NCBI RefSeq assembly: GCF_004345565.1
Contig: NZ_SLWA01000006.1
Span: 186,001 to 250,000 of the forward strand
Reading direction: 5' to 3'
DNA length: 64,000 nt
From: Flavobacterium circumlabens
Lineage (GTDB): Bacteria > Bacteroidota > Bacteroidia > Flavobacteriales > Flavobacteriaceae
Positions 35,807-44,855 of the stretch are shown piece by piece. The translations under genes were made by a program, and so were the position numbers. Position 1 is the first letter of the stretch, and every line of letters starts with the position of its first letter. The notes below the pieces were generated by a model. The model saw nothing but the letters and a program-made list of their open reading frames with translations, made no database searches and was not told the DNA's origin.

Positions 35807-37480
35807 TTATTTATCGGTAACGCAACCTGTAGAGGCGCTGGAAACCGATCTGGCGTATTTAAGCAAAACTCCTTTTGAAACTTTTAAAGGAGGCTGAACC
35901 CAACTCGCTTTACGAGCTGCAAATTCTGCGTCGGATATTTTCAGGTCGATTGTATTTTTCACAGCGTCAATAGCAATTAAATCGCCATCTTTAACAAGTG
36001 CAATACCACCACCATCATAAGCCTCGGGTGTTACGTGTCCTACCACAAATCCATGTGAACCTCCCGAGAATCGGCCATCTGTAATCAGTGCTACACTGCT
36101 TCCTAATCCGGCGCCAATAATTGCCGATGTAGGTTTTAGCATTTCAGGCATTCCCGGACCACCTTTTGGTCCACAATACCTGATGACGACTACATTACCC
36201 GGTTTTATTTTTCCGGCTTCAAGCCCCGGAATTACTTCAAATTCGCCTTCAAACACCACTGCTGTACCTTCAAAATATTCTCCTTCTTTACCGCTGATTT
36301 TTGCAACAGCTCCTTCAGTTGCAAGGTTTCCGTATAAAATCTGAATGTTTCCGGTTGGTTTCAGTGCTTTCTGAATTTCATGAATTACTTCCTGACCATC
36401 TTGTAAATCCGGAGTAGCTGCTAAATTCTCCGCTACTGTTTTTCCTGTTACAGTCAGACAATCTCCGTGAATTAATCCAACTTTCAATAAATATTTCATT
36501 AATGAAGGAATTCCTCCGACTGCATGAATATCTTCCATCATGTATTTACCACTAGGTTTCATATCAGCAAGTACAGGTGTTTTATCACTTATTGCCTGAA
36601 AATCATCCAGTGTAATTTCGATATCAACGGCATGAGCCATTGCGATTAAGTGCATCACCGCATTTGTAGAACCTCCTAAAACTGCTACAATTGTAATAGC
36701 ATTTTCGAAAGCTTTGCGCGTCATGATATCTCTTGGTTTAATATCTTTTTCTAATAAAATTTTAATAGCAGCTCCGGCAGCAAGACATTCGTCTCTTTTT
36801 TCCTGGCTTAAAGCAGGATTTGATGAGCTGTATGGCAAACTCATTCCCAATGCTTCAATGGCAGATGACATTGTATTTGCTGTGTACATTCCACCACAGG
36901 CACCAGCTCCCGGACAGGCATTCTGAATTACGCCTTTAAAATCTTCGGGAGTAATTTCGTTTTTAACTTTTTTTCCTAAGGCTTCAAAAGCAGAAACGAT
37001 ATTAAGAGATTCCCCTTTCCACTTTCCGGAGTGAATAGATCCTCCGTAAACCATAATCGACGGACGGTTTACTCTTCCCATTGCGATTAAGGCTCCGGGC
37101 ATATTTTTATCGCAACCCGGAATGGCAATAATACTATCATACCATTGCGCTCCCACTACAGTTTCAATAGAATCTGCAATTACATCGCGGGAAACCAGCG
37201 AAAAACGCATTCCTTCAGTTCCGTTTGAAATTCCGTCACTTACACCAATGGTATTAAAAATAAGTCCGACCAGATTTGCATCCCAAACACCTTTTTTAAC
37301 CTCTTTTGCTAAATCATTCAGGTGCATGTTACAAGTGTTACCATCGTAACCCATGCTCACAATACCAACTTGTGCTTTTTTCAAATCTTCTTCAGTTAAA
37401 CCAATACCGTACAACATTGCTTGCGCCGCAGGTTGTGTCTGATCTTGAGTGATGGTTTTGCTGTACTTATTTAATTCCAT
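35807..37480 (-). CDS. ilvD: Dihydroxy-acid dehydratase
   Basis: A 557-residue ilvD/edd enzyme. Fe-S Cys residues are seen in GCDKNMPGALIAMGR (about residues 118-132) and CPGAGACGGMYTANTM (about 190-205); TDGRFSGGSHG lies near 470. It turns dihydroxy acids into 2-oxo acids, the third step of the pathway. It is the first full gene after the Ile/Val leader and attenuator. Confidence 0.93.
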   Translation of the reverse strand: MELNKYSKTITQDQTQPAAQAMLYGIGLTEEDLKKAQVGIVSMGYDGNTCNMHLNDLAKEVKKGVWDANLVGLIFNTIGVSDGISNGTEGMRFSLVSRDVIADSIETVVGAQWYDSIIAIPGCDKNMPGALIAMGRVNRPSIMVYGGSIHSGKWKGESLNIVSAFEALGKKVKNEITPEDFKGVIQNACPGAGACGGMYTANTMSSAIEALGMSLPYSSSNPALSQEKRDECLAAGAAIKILLEKDIKPRDIMTRKAFENAITIVAVLGGSTNAVMHLIAMAHAVDIEITLDDFQAISDKTPVLADMKPSGKYMMEDIHAVGGIPSLMKYLLKVGLIHGDCLTVTGKTVAENLAATPDLQDGQEVIHEIQKALKPTGNIQILYGNLATEGAVAKISGKEGEYFEGTAVVFEGEFEVIPGLEAGKIKPGNVVVIRYCGPKGGPGMPEMLKPTSAIIGAGLGSSVALITDGRFSGGSHGFVVGHVTPEAYDGGGIALVKDGDLIAIDAVKNTIDLKISDAEFAARKASWVQPPLKVSKGVLLKYARSVSSASTGCVTDK

Positions 37481-37509
37481 TATTGTATTATTTATTTTAA
37501 TTTTTATTC

Positions 37510-37541
37510 AAAAAAAAACCTTCCAGTATTTGGAAGGTTTG
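37510..37541 (-). terminator. Attenuator terminator of the ilv operon
   Basis: 10-bp arms AAACCTTCCA and TGGAAGGTTT (37531-37540, 37516-37525) with a 5-base loop, then T8 on the minus strand, between leader peptide and ilvD. This is the terminator half of an attenuator; reading through it needs a pause on Ile/Val codons. Confidence 0.85.
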
Positions 37542-37563
37542 TCATATAGTTTTTCAATTATAT

Positions 37564-37641
37564 TTATACCATTCCCGATGCAGATGTGTTAAACACATTG
37601 ACAACAACGACAGAAGTAATAATAATTGAGATTTGCATCAT
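37564..37641 (-). CDS. Ile/Val-rich leader peptide of the ilv operon
   Basis: A 25-codon frame from the ATG at 37641 (or the next ATG at 37638) to TAA. It contains ISIIIT and then VVVV with further Val, so 9 of 25 codons are Ile or Val. It lies 23 bases before the attenuator hairpin and 83 bases before ilvD. Shortage of charged tRNA would stall the ribosome here and let RNA polymerase read on. Not present in length-limited gene lists. Confidence 0.85.
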   Translation of the reverse strand: MMQISIIITSVVVVNVFNTSASGMV

Positions 37642-37657
37642 TAATTTTTTAGTGTTA

Positions 37658-37665
37658 CAAAAGTA
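37658..37665 (-). promoter_or_regulatory. -7 box before the ilv leader
   Basis: Minus strand TACTTTTG, exact TAnnTTTG match, 16 bases before the leader ATG. No -33 TTG at the expected spacing. It shows ilvD-ilvC can start separately from leuAB. Confidence 0.5.
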
Positions 37666-37747
37666 TAGAAACTTTAAGTACTAAAAAAATAAAATCTCAA
37701 CATTTAAGATACTTCTTGTTATTTATTGCATTATTTTAATACAAAAA

Positions 37748-38866
37748 TTAAACAATCGTCGATTGTCCGATATGAACGTTATCATTATTGAAATACAGTA
37801 AATCGTCTTTACTGAATATAAAATTGGAAACAAACTCCCCTACTTCATTGGTACCGAATTTTGAATCTGATTTTAAGTCCGTTGTAACCACTTTAAACTC
37901 TATTGCTTTTTCAACAGCCTGATGAATTACATTTGCTTCTTTAAATAATCCGAAATGTTCCAACAACATTGCGGCAGATAAAATAGAAGCAATTGGATTG
38001 GCAATGTTTTTTCCTTTTGCCTGAGGATAAGAACCGTGAATAGGCTCGAACAACGCATTTTTTTCTCCCAAAGATGCCGAAGCCAGTAAACCGATAGAAC
38101 CTGTAATTACGCTGGCTTCATCAGATAGAATATCTCCAAATAAATTCTCTGTCAAAATCACATCAAATTGTTTTGGGTTTAAAATGATCTGCATAGCTGC
38201 ATTGTCTACAAATAAAAAGTCTAAGGCTACATCCGGATAATTTACGCTCACTTTCTGCACTACTTTTCTCCATAATCTCGAGGTTTCCAAAACGTTTGCT
38301 TTGTCTACCATGGTTAACTTTTTGCGTCGGTTTTGTGCCGATTTAAAAGCTAAATGTGTAATTCTGGTAATTTCTTCTTCTGAATATTCACATAAATCTG
38401 AAGCATGTGTTCCTTCTTCATTTAATGTTTTAGCTCCAAAATAAGCACCACCTGTTAATTCTCTGAAAATAGTAAAATCAGCTCCTTCGATAATTTCTCT
38501 TTTTAAAGGAGAAGCATCGAGCAATGATTTGTATGGTTTTATAGGACGAATGTTCGCAAACAAACCCAATTCTTTACGCAGTTTTAACAATCCCTGCTCC
38601 GGACGAACTTTTGCATTTGGATTATTGTCATATTTAGGATCTCCGATCGCTCCAAACAAAACCGCATCTGTATTTAGACAGAGATTCAGGGTTTGTTCCG
38701 GCAAAGGATTTCCTGTTTTGTCAATAGCGATAGCTCCCATTAGGGCTTCTTCAAAAACAAATTCATGATTGTACACTTCACCAATGGCATATAATGCTTT
38801 TTTGGCTTGTAAAATTACCTCTGGTCCAATTCCGTCTCCCGGTAAAACTGCTATTTTCAAATTCAT
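37748..38866 (-). CDS. leuB: 3-isopropylmalate dehydrogenase
   Basis: A 372-residue enzyme: GDGIGPEVILQAKKAL (about residues 10-25), the FRELTGGAYFG (about 134-144) of the leuB family, and GDILSDEASVITGSIGLL (about 244-261) with Asp residues for Mg2+. It oxidises 3-isopropylmalate with NAD+ in Leu synthesis. It follows leuA and is separated from the ilv leader by ~100 bases. Confidence 0.93.
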   Translation of the reverse strand: MNLKIAVLPGDGIGPEVILQAKKALYAIGEVYNHEFVFEEALMGAIAIDKTGNPLPEQTLNLCLNTDAVLFGAIGDPKYDNNPNAKVRPEQGLLKLRKELGLFANIRPIKPYKSLLDASPLKREIIEGADFTIFRELTGGAYFGAKTLNEEGTHASDLCEYSEEEITRITHLAFKSAQNRRKKLTMVDKANVLETSRLWRKVVQKVSVNYPDVALDFLFVDNAAMQIILNPKQFDVILTENLFGDILSDEASVITGSIGLLASASLGEKNALFEPIHGSYPQAKGKNIANPIASILSAAMLLEHFGLFKEANVIHQAVEKAIEFKVVTTDLKSDSKFGTNEVGEFVSNFIFSKDDLLYFNNDNVHIGQSTIV

Positions 38867-38961
38867 AACGTCTCGTTCTTTATGTATTTAAATCTCTATT
38901 TTTTCTTTCTTCTTTGTTCTATTCTCTTTATTCTATTTTCTTTATTCTATTTTCTATTCAA

Positions 38962-40143
38962 CTAGCTTCTGATTAAATCGCCTTCAATTTTAGAAGCTTC
39001 AATAATTTGATGAATGTCTACATCTAAAACTTCTTTTTTGATATCAGCAAATTTCAAAAACTCAATATATACAATGTCCAATTGTACTTTTGTAAGCTCG
39101 TAACCTACTTTTTTAGCACGGTAAGCCAAAGCAGCTCTTCCGCTTCTTGCTGTAAGAATAATGGAAGATTCATTTACACCCACATCAAGCGGATCCATGA
39201 TTTCATAAGTTGCTCTGTTTTTGATCACTCCATCCTGGTGAATTCCTGAACTGTGTGCGAAAGCATTTGCACCAACAATTGCTTTATTTGGCTGAACGAT
39301 CATTCCCATACTTTCAGAAACCAAACGGCTCATTTCGTTCAATTCTCTTGTATTGATATTGGTATCTAAATTTAAGTAAGGATGCTGCTTGAAAATCATT
39401 ACGACTTCTTCAAGAGCAGTATTTCCGGCTCTTTCTCCAATACCATTAATAGTACATTCTATTTGTCTCGCTCCGTTTATGGCTCCTGCGATTGAATTTG
39501 CAGTGGCCATTCCTAAATCATTATGACAGTGGCACGAAAGGATTACGTTTTCGATACCTTTTACGTTTTCTTTTAAATATTTAATTTTTGCTCCGTATTC
39601 ATCAGGCAGACAATATCCTGTCGTATCCGGAATATTTAATACAGTTGCTCCGGATTTAATTACTTCTTCACAAACTTTTGCAAGGAAAGCGTTATCCGTT
39701 CTACCGGCATCTTCTGCATAAAATTCAACATCTTCTACATAAGATTTTGCATGAGATACAGCATATTTTGCCCTTGCAATAATATCTTCTCTGGTGGTAT
39801 TTAATTTATGGAGTATATGAGATTCAGATGTTCCGATTCCTGTGTGGATTCTGGGTCTTTTAGCGTGCTTCAGGGCGGCTGCGGCAACATCAATGTCGTT
39901 TTTTACGGCTCTTGTCAGTCCGCAGACGGTTGCGTTTTCTACTATTTTACAAATCTCAGAGACGGATAAAAAATCGCCCGGGCTTGACACAGGAAAACCT
40001 GCCTCGATAACGTCAACTCCCATTTTGTCAAGTCTTTCTGCGATAACTAATTTTTGTTTCGTATCTAACTTACATCCCGGGACCTGCTCACCATCGCGCA
40101 AAGTGGTGTCAAAAATTTGAACTTTCTCTCTATTCATATTCAT
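38962..40143 (-). CDS. leuA: 2-isopropylmalate synthase, short form
   Basis: A 393-residue enzyme. It begins with an HMGL-like barrel: FDTTLRDGEQVPGCKL (about residues 10-25) and SCHCHNDLGMATANSIAGA (about 206-224, metal-binding His pair), then HSSGIHQDG. It ends near residue 390, so the C-terminal regulatory (LeuA dimer) domain of the usual ~520-residue enzyme is missing, and Leu feedback may be weaker. leuC and leuD are not near. A homocitrate-synthase-like role is possible but the leuB neighbour argues for leuA. Confidence 0.85.
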   Translation of the reverse strand: MNMNREKVQIFDTTLRDGEQVPGCKLDTKQKLVIAERLDKMGVDVIEAGFPVSSPGDFLSVSEICKIVENATVCGLTRAVKNDIDVAAAALKHAKRPRIHTGIGTSESHILHKLNTTREDIIARAKYAVSHAKSYVEDVEFYAEDAGRTDNAFLAKVCEEVIKSGATVLNIPDTTGYCLPDEYGAKIKYLKENVKGIENVILSCHCHNDLGMATANSIAGAINGARQIECTINGIGERAGNTALEEVVMIFKQHPYLNLDTNINTRELNEMSRLVSESMGMIVQPNKAIVGANAFAHSSGIHQDGVIKNRATYEIMDPLDVGVNESSIILTARSGRAALAYRAKKVGYELTKVQLDIVYIEFLKFADIKKEVLDVDIHQIIEASKIEGDLIRS

Positions 40144-40172
40144 TTATTTAATGTAATTTCACATCTTGATAA

Positions 40173-40180
40173 CAAATATA
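40173..40180 (-). promoter_or_regulatory. -7 box for leuA
   Basis: Minus strand TATATTTG, exact consensus, 29 bases before the ATG. No -33 TTG, and no leader peptide was seen in this spacer. Confidence 0.45.
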
Positions 40181-40292
40181 TATTGTACATTATAAGTATG
40201 AAATTCATTTTAATGAAATTATACTGTTCATAAAACAATTTATACGCTATTAAACAACTAACAACCAATAAGTTACATTATTATATTTTACA

Positions 40293-41837
40293 ATGGCTAA
40301 CCATCAAAAAGATTTCTTATTTGTTCTGATAAAATCACTTTCAAAATCTGAAAAAAGACAGTTTAAAATTTTTGCAAGTCGTTTGGAGACGAGTTCAAAT
40401 ACAAAATTTATTGAATTGTTTAATATTTTAGATAAGTCTGAAAACTACGATGAAAGGCTGATCCTGAAGAGCGGAATCATTAAAAAAGTACAGCTATCTA
40501 ACTTAAAATCATACTTATACAAACAAATTTTGGTAAGTATACGGTTGAATATTCCAAGTCAGAACATAAGATACCAATTGCGGGAACAAATCGATTTTGC
40601 GGTAATCCTGTATAACAAAGGATTGTACAAACAGAGTCTGAAAATTCTGGATAAAACAAAAATTATCGCGCTTGAAAATGATGAAAAATATATGGCGTAT
40701 GAAATTGTAGAATTCGAAAAACTAATAGAATCGCAATATATTACAAGAAGTATTCAGGGTCGCGCCGACGAATTGGTGATTCAGGCGAAAGAATTGAATT
40801 ATCGCAATACTATTTCGAGTAAATTATCAAATTTATCGCTTCAGCTCTACGGAATCATGCTGAAAACAGGTTACGTAAAAAGTGATGAGGAGTATAAATA
40901 TATCGATGACTATTTCAACAAACATATTGCAAAATTAGACGAAAGCAAATTTGGTTTCCGTGAGAAATACTGGTTTTATAATGCTAATCTCTGGAGAAGT
41001 TTCCTTGTTCAGGATTTTTTAGCAAGTTACAAATATGCCTATAAATGGGTTCGGCTGTTTTACGATAACCCGAATATGATTATTCAGAATCCGGTATTTT
41101 TCCTAAAGGGAAATCATTACTTTCTGGAGTCTTTATATATGTTGAAATACAAATCGAATTTCAAGAAATACCTGGCGCTTTTGGAAGAAACGATTGAGGA
41201 TCCCAAATTTCCCGTAAACGATAACATTGCATCGCTATCATTTCTATACGTTTATAACAATAAGCTCAATTTGCACATTCTGGAAGGTACTTTTGCAGAG
41301 AGTGAATACCTGATTCCGGAGATTTTAGAAAAAATAAAAATACACAGTGAACATCTGGATGAACATCACGAAATGTTGTTCTACTATAAGATTGCTTCTA
41401 TTTATTTTGGTAATGAAAAGTATACGGAATGTATTTATTATCTGGATAAAATCATCAATAATAAAAACTTATCCATGCGCGAAGATTTAATGTGTTTTGC
41501 GAGACTTTTGTCTCTAATTGCACATTATGAGCTTGGAAAAGATTATTACTTAGAAAACAACATTAAAAACACGTATAAGTTTCTAATCAAAATGAACGAC
41601 CTACATGAAGTTCAAAAAGAAATTATCAAGTTTTTGAGAAACCTGAATAATTTATATCCTGCGGACATCAAAAAGGAATTTATCAAGATGCGCCTGCGTT
41701 TTATTGAATTGGAGAAAAATACTTACGAGAAAAGGGCTTTCCTGTATCTGGATATTATTTCCTGGCTGGAAAGTAAAATTGAGAACCGAAAAATTGCTGA
41801 TATTATTAAGGAAAAAGCAAAACTGAATAGTCGCTAG
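40293..41837 (+). CDS. Large helical (TPR-like) protein of unknown function
   Basis: A 514-residue cytoplasmic protein with no signal or membrane span, almost entirely helical by eye, with repeated helix pairs (for example LYNKGLYKQSLKILDKTKII, about residues 110-129, and KIASIYFGNEKYTECIYYLD) like tetratricopeptide repeats. It starts SKSEKRQFKIFASRL (about 16-30). It is divergent from leuA. I know of no function; a scaffold or regulator role is only a guess. Confidence 0.75.
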   Translation: MANHQKDFLFVLIKSLSKSEKRQFKIFASRLETSSNTKFIELFNILDKSENYDERLILKSGIIKKVQLSNLKSYLYKQILVSIRLNIPSQNIRYQLREQIDFAVILYNKGLYKQSLKILDKTKIIALENDEKYMAYEIVEFEKLIESQYITRSIQGRADELVIQAKELNYRNTISSKLSNLSLQLYGIMLKTGYVKSDEEYKYIDDYFNKHIAKLDESKFGFREKYWFYNANLWRSFLVQDFLASYKYAYKWVRLFYDNPNMIIQNPVFFLKGNHYFLESLYMLKYKSNFKKYLALLEETIEDPKFPVNDNIASLSFLYVYNNKLNLHILEGTFAESEYLIPEILEKIKIHSEHLDEHHEMLFYYKIASIYFGNEKYTECIYYLDKIINNKNLSMREDLMCFARLLSLIAHYELGKDYYLENNIKNTYKFLIKMNDLHEVQKEIIKFLRNLNNLYPADIKKEFIKMRLRFIELEKNTYEKRAFLYLDIISWLESKIENRKIADIIKEKAKLNSR

Positions 41838-41946
41838 GGGTTTGAAATTCCAATTTTTTTTTTTGAATTGCTTCGCTGTTCGCTAGCGCTTGGGTCCAAA
41901 TTCCAAAATAAAGTGAACCTGTCAGGTTTACTTTTACTATAGTTTT

Positions 41947-42046
41947 GTCATTTCGACGGAGGAGAAATCTCCACAAGAGGCTCCACAAAGACTGGCGACT
42001 TTCTTTGCGGAGTTTCTCACGAAGATTTCTCCTTCGTCGAAATGAC
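41947..42046. repeat. 100-bp palindromic element with 24-bp terminal inverted repeats
   Basis: Left arm 41947-41970 starts GTCATTTCGACG and right arm 42023-42046 pairs with it at 23 of 24 positions; about 52 bases lie between. No gene inside. It resembles a MITE or REP-type repeat. A decayed copy is at 44782-44848. Confidence 0.75.
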
Positions 42047-42076
42047 ATACTTTGGGTTATAAAGTTTATCTACAAC

Positions 42077-42107
42077 AACCCGACAAGTTTTTAAAACTTG
42101 TCGGGTT
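42077..42107. terminator. Strong hairpin
   Basis: AACCCGACAAGTTT arms are perfect over 14 bp with a 3-base loop. Together with a second hairpin at 41911-41935 (AGTGAACCTG) it fills the spacer between convergent genes. A terminator is the likely reading. Confidence 0.7.
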
Positions 42108-42117
42108 TAAAAATAAA

Positions 42118-42166
42118 AAAATCCCAAACTCCTCCTGATAATTATCGGTTGGAATTTGGGATTTTT
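42118..42166 (-). terminator. Hairpin at the end of the M1 peptidase gene
   Basis: ATCCCAAA (42121-42128) and TTTGGGAT (42155-42162) arms with an A/T tract on each side; it serves the minus-strand peptidase gene that ends at 42191. Confidence 0.5.
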
Positions 42167-42190
42167 ACTATTGAAATTTATACTTCAGTG

Positions 42191-43846
42191 TTATTCCACA
42201 ATATTAGCACTCGTTACATAAAAGTTTTTATCAACTTCCAGAGTTCTGTTTTCATTGGTAGTTTTCTCTGATTGCCATTCTGTTGTTGGTTTTAACCAGG
42301 TTTCAATACCATTGATTTTAACTTTTACCGGCATATCAAATTTAGCAACACAGTTGGTCCAGTGGTAGCCTAAATTTCCGTTTTTAAACATATATTCAAA
42401 AACCGGAATTTTGGTTGTCGTTAAATACTGTGCGAAAACCCTGTTGAAATTAATTCCTGATTGTGTATTGATATACTCCTGAATTTGCTTGGAAGTAACA
42501 GTCTGATGGTAAAAAGTACTGTTCAAACCTCTTAAAATCGACTTCCATTTTGCATCATCATTAATTACCTGACGAATGGAATGCAGCATGTTGGCTCCTT
42601 TTGGATACATATCGCCGGAACCTTCATTATTCACATCATAATTCCCAATAACGGGTTTATCATTATGAATACCGTTTCTACAACCAATTACATATTCAGC
42701 TCCGGCTTCTTTTCCATAATAATATTCAACAAAAAGACTTTCAGAATAGCTTGTAAAACTCTCATGAATCCACATGTCTGCTATGTCTTTGTACGTAATA
42801 TTGTTCGCAAACCATTCATGTCCAGATTCATGGATAATGATAAAATCGAATTTTAATCCCCAGCCTGTTCCACTTAAATCACGGCCTAAATAACCATTTT
42901 TAAAACCATTTCCGTAAGTTACGCAACTTTGGTGCTCCATACCTAAATAGGGAGCTTCAACCAATTTATAACTGTCTTCGTAAAACGGATAAGGTCCAAA
43001 CCAATTTTCAAAAGCTTTCAGCATTCTTGGAGCATCTTTAAATTGTTCTTTAGCTTTGTCCAAATTGTCTCTTAAGACATAATAATTACAATCTAAATCT
43101 CCTTTTTCTCCCTTGTATTTCTCTGAAAAATTTACGTAATCACCAATATTAATATTTACCCCATAATTATTAATCGGATTCGAAACATACCAGTTAAAGG
43201 TTTTCGTACCGTCTTTTTCTTTTTTAACGCTTTTCAATCTTCCATTCGAAACATCAGTCAAATCTCCCGGAACATTTACACTGATCAGCATATTCTCGAC
43301 TTCATCGTACATATGATCTTTATTTGGCCACCAGACACTTGCACCAAGGCCCTGACAGGATGATGCAATAAAATCTTTTCCGTTTTTATCTTTTTTCCAG
43401 GTAATTCCTCCATCCCATGGCGGTTTTACGGCTTCTTTAGGTTTTCCTCCAAAAGAAATTACAATTTCTTTGGTTTCTCCTACTTTTTGCGCGGCAGTCA
43501 GTTCAATAAAAAAAGCATTTCCCTCTCTGACAAATTTCTGTTCTTTTCCGTTCTGGGTTACTTTATAAATCTGCATGGGTTCCTGCAAATCAATCTGCAT
43601 TCTGTTATTAGACGATAAAACAGTATAACGAACTGTATTAGATCCCGTTATCGTTTTTTCAGAAGGATTAACTTTCACATCCAGGTGATAGTATTTTAAA
43701 TCCCACCAGGCTCTTTCTTTTGTAATGCTTCCGCGTAAAGTATCCTGATGTGTAAAAACCATTTCAGACTTATTTAAAAGTCCTTGTGCGTTGGCAGTAA
43801 AACCAAAAACGGAGGCGATAAAAACGCCGGCAAAGTATTTTTTCAT
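42191..43846 (-). CDS. Secreted M1-family metallopeptidase
   Basis: A 551-residue protein with signal peptide (YFAGVFIASVFGFTANAQG, about residues 3-21). The beta-rich N-terminal domain is followed by the M1 catalytic domain. LVEAPYLGMEHQSCV (near 300) replaces the GAMEN signature, HESGHEWFANNI (about 331-342) is HExxH, and WIHESFTSYSE gives the second Glu ligand. An aminopeptidase acting outside the inner membrane; substrate unknown. A TACATTTG -7 box lies upstream. Confidence 0.9.
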   Translation of the reverse strand: MKKYFAGVFIASVFGFTANAQGLLNKSEMVFTHQDTLRGSITKERAWWDLKYYHLDVKVNPSEKTITGSNTVRYTVLSSNNRMQIDLQEPMQIYKVTQNGKEQKFVREGNAFFIELTAAQKVGETKEIVISFGGKPKEAVKPPWDGGITWKKDKNGKDFIASSCQGLGASVWWPNKDHMYDEVENMLISVNVPGDLTDVSNGRLKSVKKEKDGTKTFNWYVSNPINNYGVNINIGDYVNFSEKYKGEKGDLDCNYYVLRDNLDKAKEQFKDAPRMLKAFENWFGPYPFYEDSYKLVEAPYLGMEHQSCVTYGNGFKNGYLGRDLSGTGWGLKFDFIIIHESGHEWFANNITYKDIADMWIHESFTSYSESLFVEYYYGKEAGAEYVIGCRNGIHNDKPVIGNYDVNNEGSGDMYPKGANMLHSIRQVINDDAKWKSILRGLNSTFYHQTVTSKQIQEYINTQSGINFNRVFAQYLTTTKIPVFEYMFKNGNLGYHWTNCVAKFDMPVKVKINGIETWLKPTTEWQSEKTTNENRTLEVDKNFYVTSANIVE

Positions 43847-43908
43847 ACGAACTAAATATTTTCTTTTAATCGAAATAAAGAAGGCATTTCAACCTGCTTA
43901 TGTCTCAA

Positions 43909-43916
43909 CAAATGTA
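43909..43916 (-). promoter_or_regulatory. Candidate -7 box for the M1 peptidase gene
   Basis: Minus strand TACATTTG, a TAnnTTTG match, 62 bases before the ATG. No -33 at the right spacing. Confidence 0.4.
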
Positions 43917-44016
43917 AACATTCGAATCAAGTTTTGAATAATTTTATAAGGGTGAATAGATAAAATTAATGTTAAAATTCATTTATTCTTCTGTATTTTA
44001 GCTCTTCAAAAAAGTT

Positions 44017-44724
44017 ATGTTACGTATGAAAATCAATAAAATTGTCATTCTTTTGGGCGTTATGATATATGTGAAGACTTATTCACAGACCATTGCCGTT
44101 CCTAAAATAACTGACAAAATAACGATCGACGGCGATTTATCGGATTGGAAAACTTCCTTTTCAGGCCTGTTTGTAATCCATAATTCAGGAGCAAAAGCCA
44201 CTCAAAATACTTTTGTTTCACTTTCGTGGAATGAAGAAAACCTTTATATCGCCTATCGTGCTGCAGATTCCAAGATTATTGGTGAATCTAAAAAGAAGGA
44301 TGCTGAAATTTATAAAACAGATGATTTAGTAGAAATTTTTATAGATCCGGACGGAGATGGTCAAAATTATATTGAAATTGGCGTAAATGCGTTCTCGACG
44401 AATTATGACATGCTGATAAAGTGTATTTCTCGGGAATGCGGTGGCTGGAAAACTTCAGTAAGTTTTGATATTTCGGGATTGGAAGCCGTGAGTAAAATAA
44501 CTCCGGAAGGTTTCTGCACCGAAATTAAGATTCCGTTTTCGAGTCTGGAAAAAATCCAAAACGGCCATTTTTCGAAACCAAAAAACGGCACAAAATGGAA
44601 AGCCAATGCTTTTAGGATTGATTACGGTAATACAACCGAATATCTTGCTTTACAACCTTATAAGAGTTTAAAATTCGGGTTTCACCAACCACAGGAATTT
44701 GCAGTTTTCGAGTTTGTGGAGTAA
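44017..44724 (+). CDS. Secreted CBM9-like carbohydrate-binding protein
   Basis: The 235-residue protein has an N-terminal signal (KIVILLGVMIYVKTYSQT, about residues 7-24) and then one domain. It matches the CBM9-like fold in pattern: ITIDGDLSDWKT (about 35-46), YRAADSKIIGE, TDDLVEIFIDPDGDG (about 101-115) with an acidic metal/sugar site, and GFCTEIKIPFSSLEK. Probably it binds sugar or reducing ends outside the cell. No catalytic residues are evident. Confidence 0.8.
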   Translation: MLRMKINKIVILLGVMIYVKTYSQTIAVPKITDKITIDGDLSDWKTSFSGLFVIHNSGAKATQNTFVSLSWNEENLYIAYRAADSKIIGESKKKDAEIYKTDDLVEIFIDPDGDGQNYIEIGVNAFSTNYDMLIKCISRECGGWKTSVSFDISGLEAVSKITPEGFCTEIKIPFSSLEKIQNGHFSKPKNGTKWKANAFRIDYGNTTEYLALQPYKSLKFGFHQPQEFAVFEFVE

Positions 44725-44781
44725 ATGAGTTTACCCACAGATTTTACTGATTTAAACGGATTAGCGCTGATTTTTTTTTTA

Positions 44782-44848
44782 ATTTCGAAGAAGGAGAAAT
44801 CACATTCAGCATTCGCCAATAGTGCGAGTTCTCCTTTTTTGAAATGAC
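44782..44848. repeat. Decayed second copy of the 100-bp palindrome
   Basis: ATTTCGAAGAAGGAGAAATC at the left and a right part ending in GAAATGAC have the same order and orientation as 41947-42046, but with more mismatches and a different centre. Confidence 0.6.
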
Positions 44849-44855
44849 AATAAAC

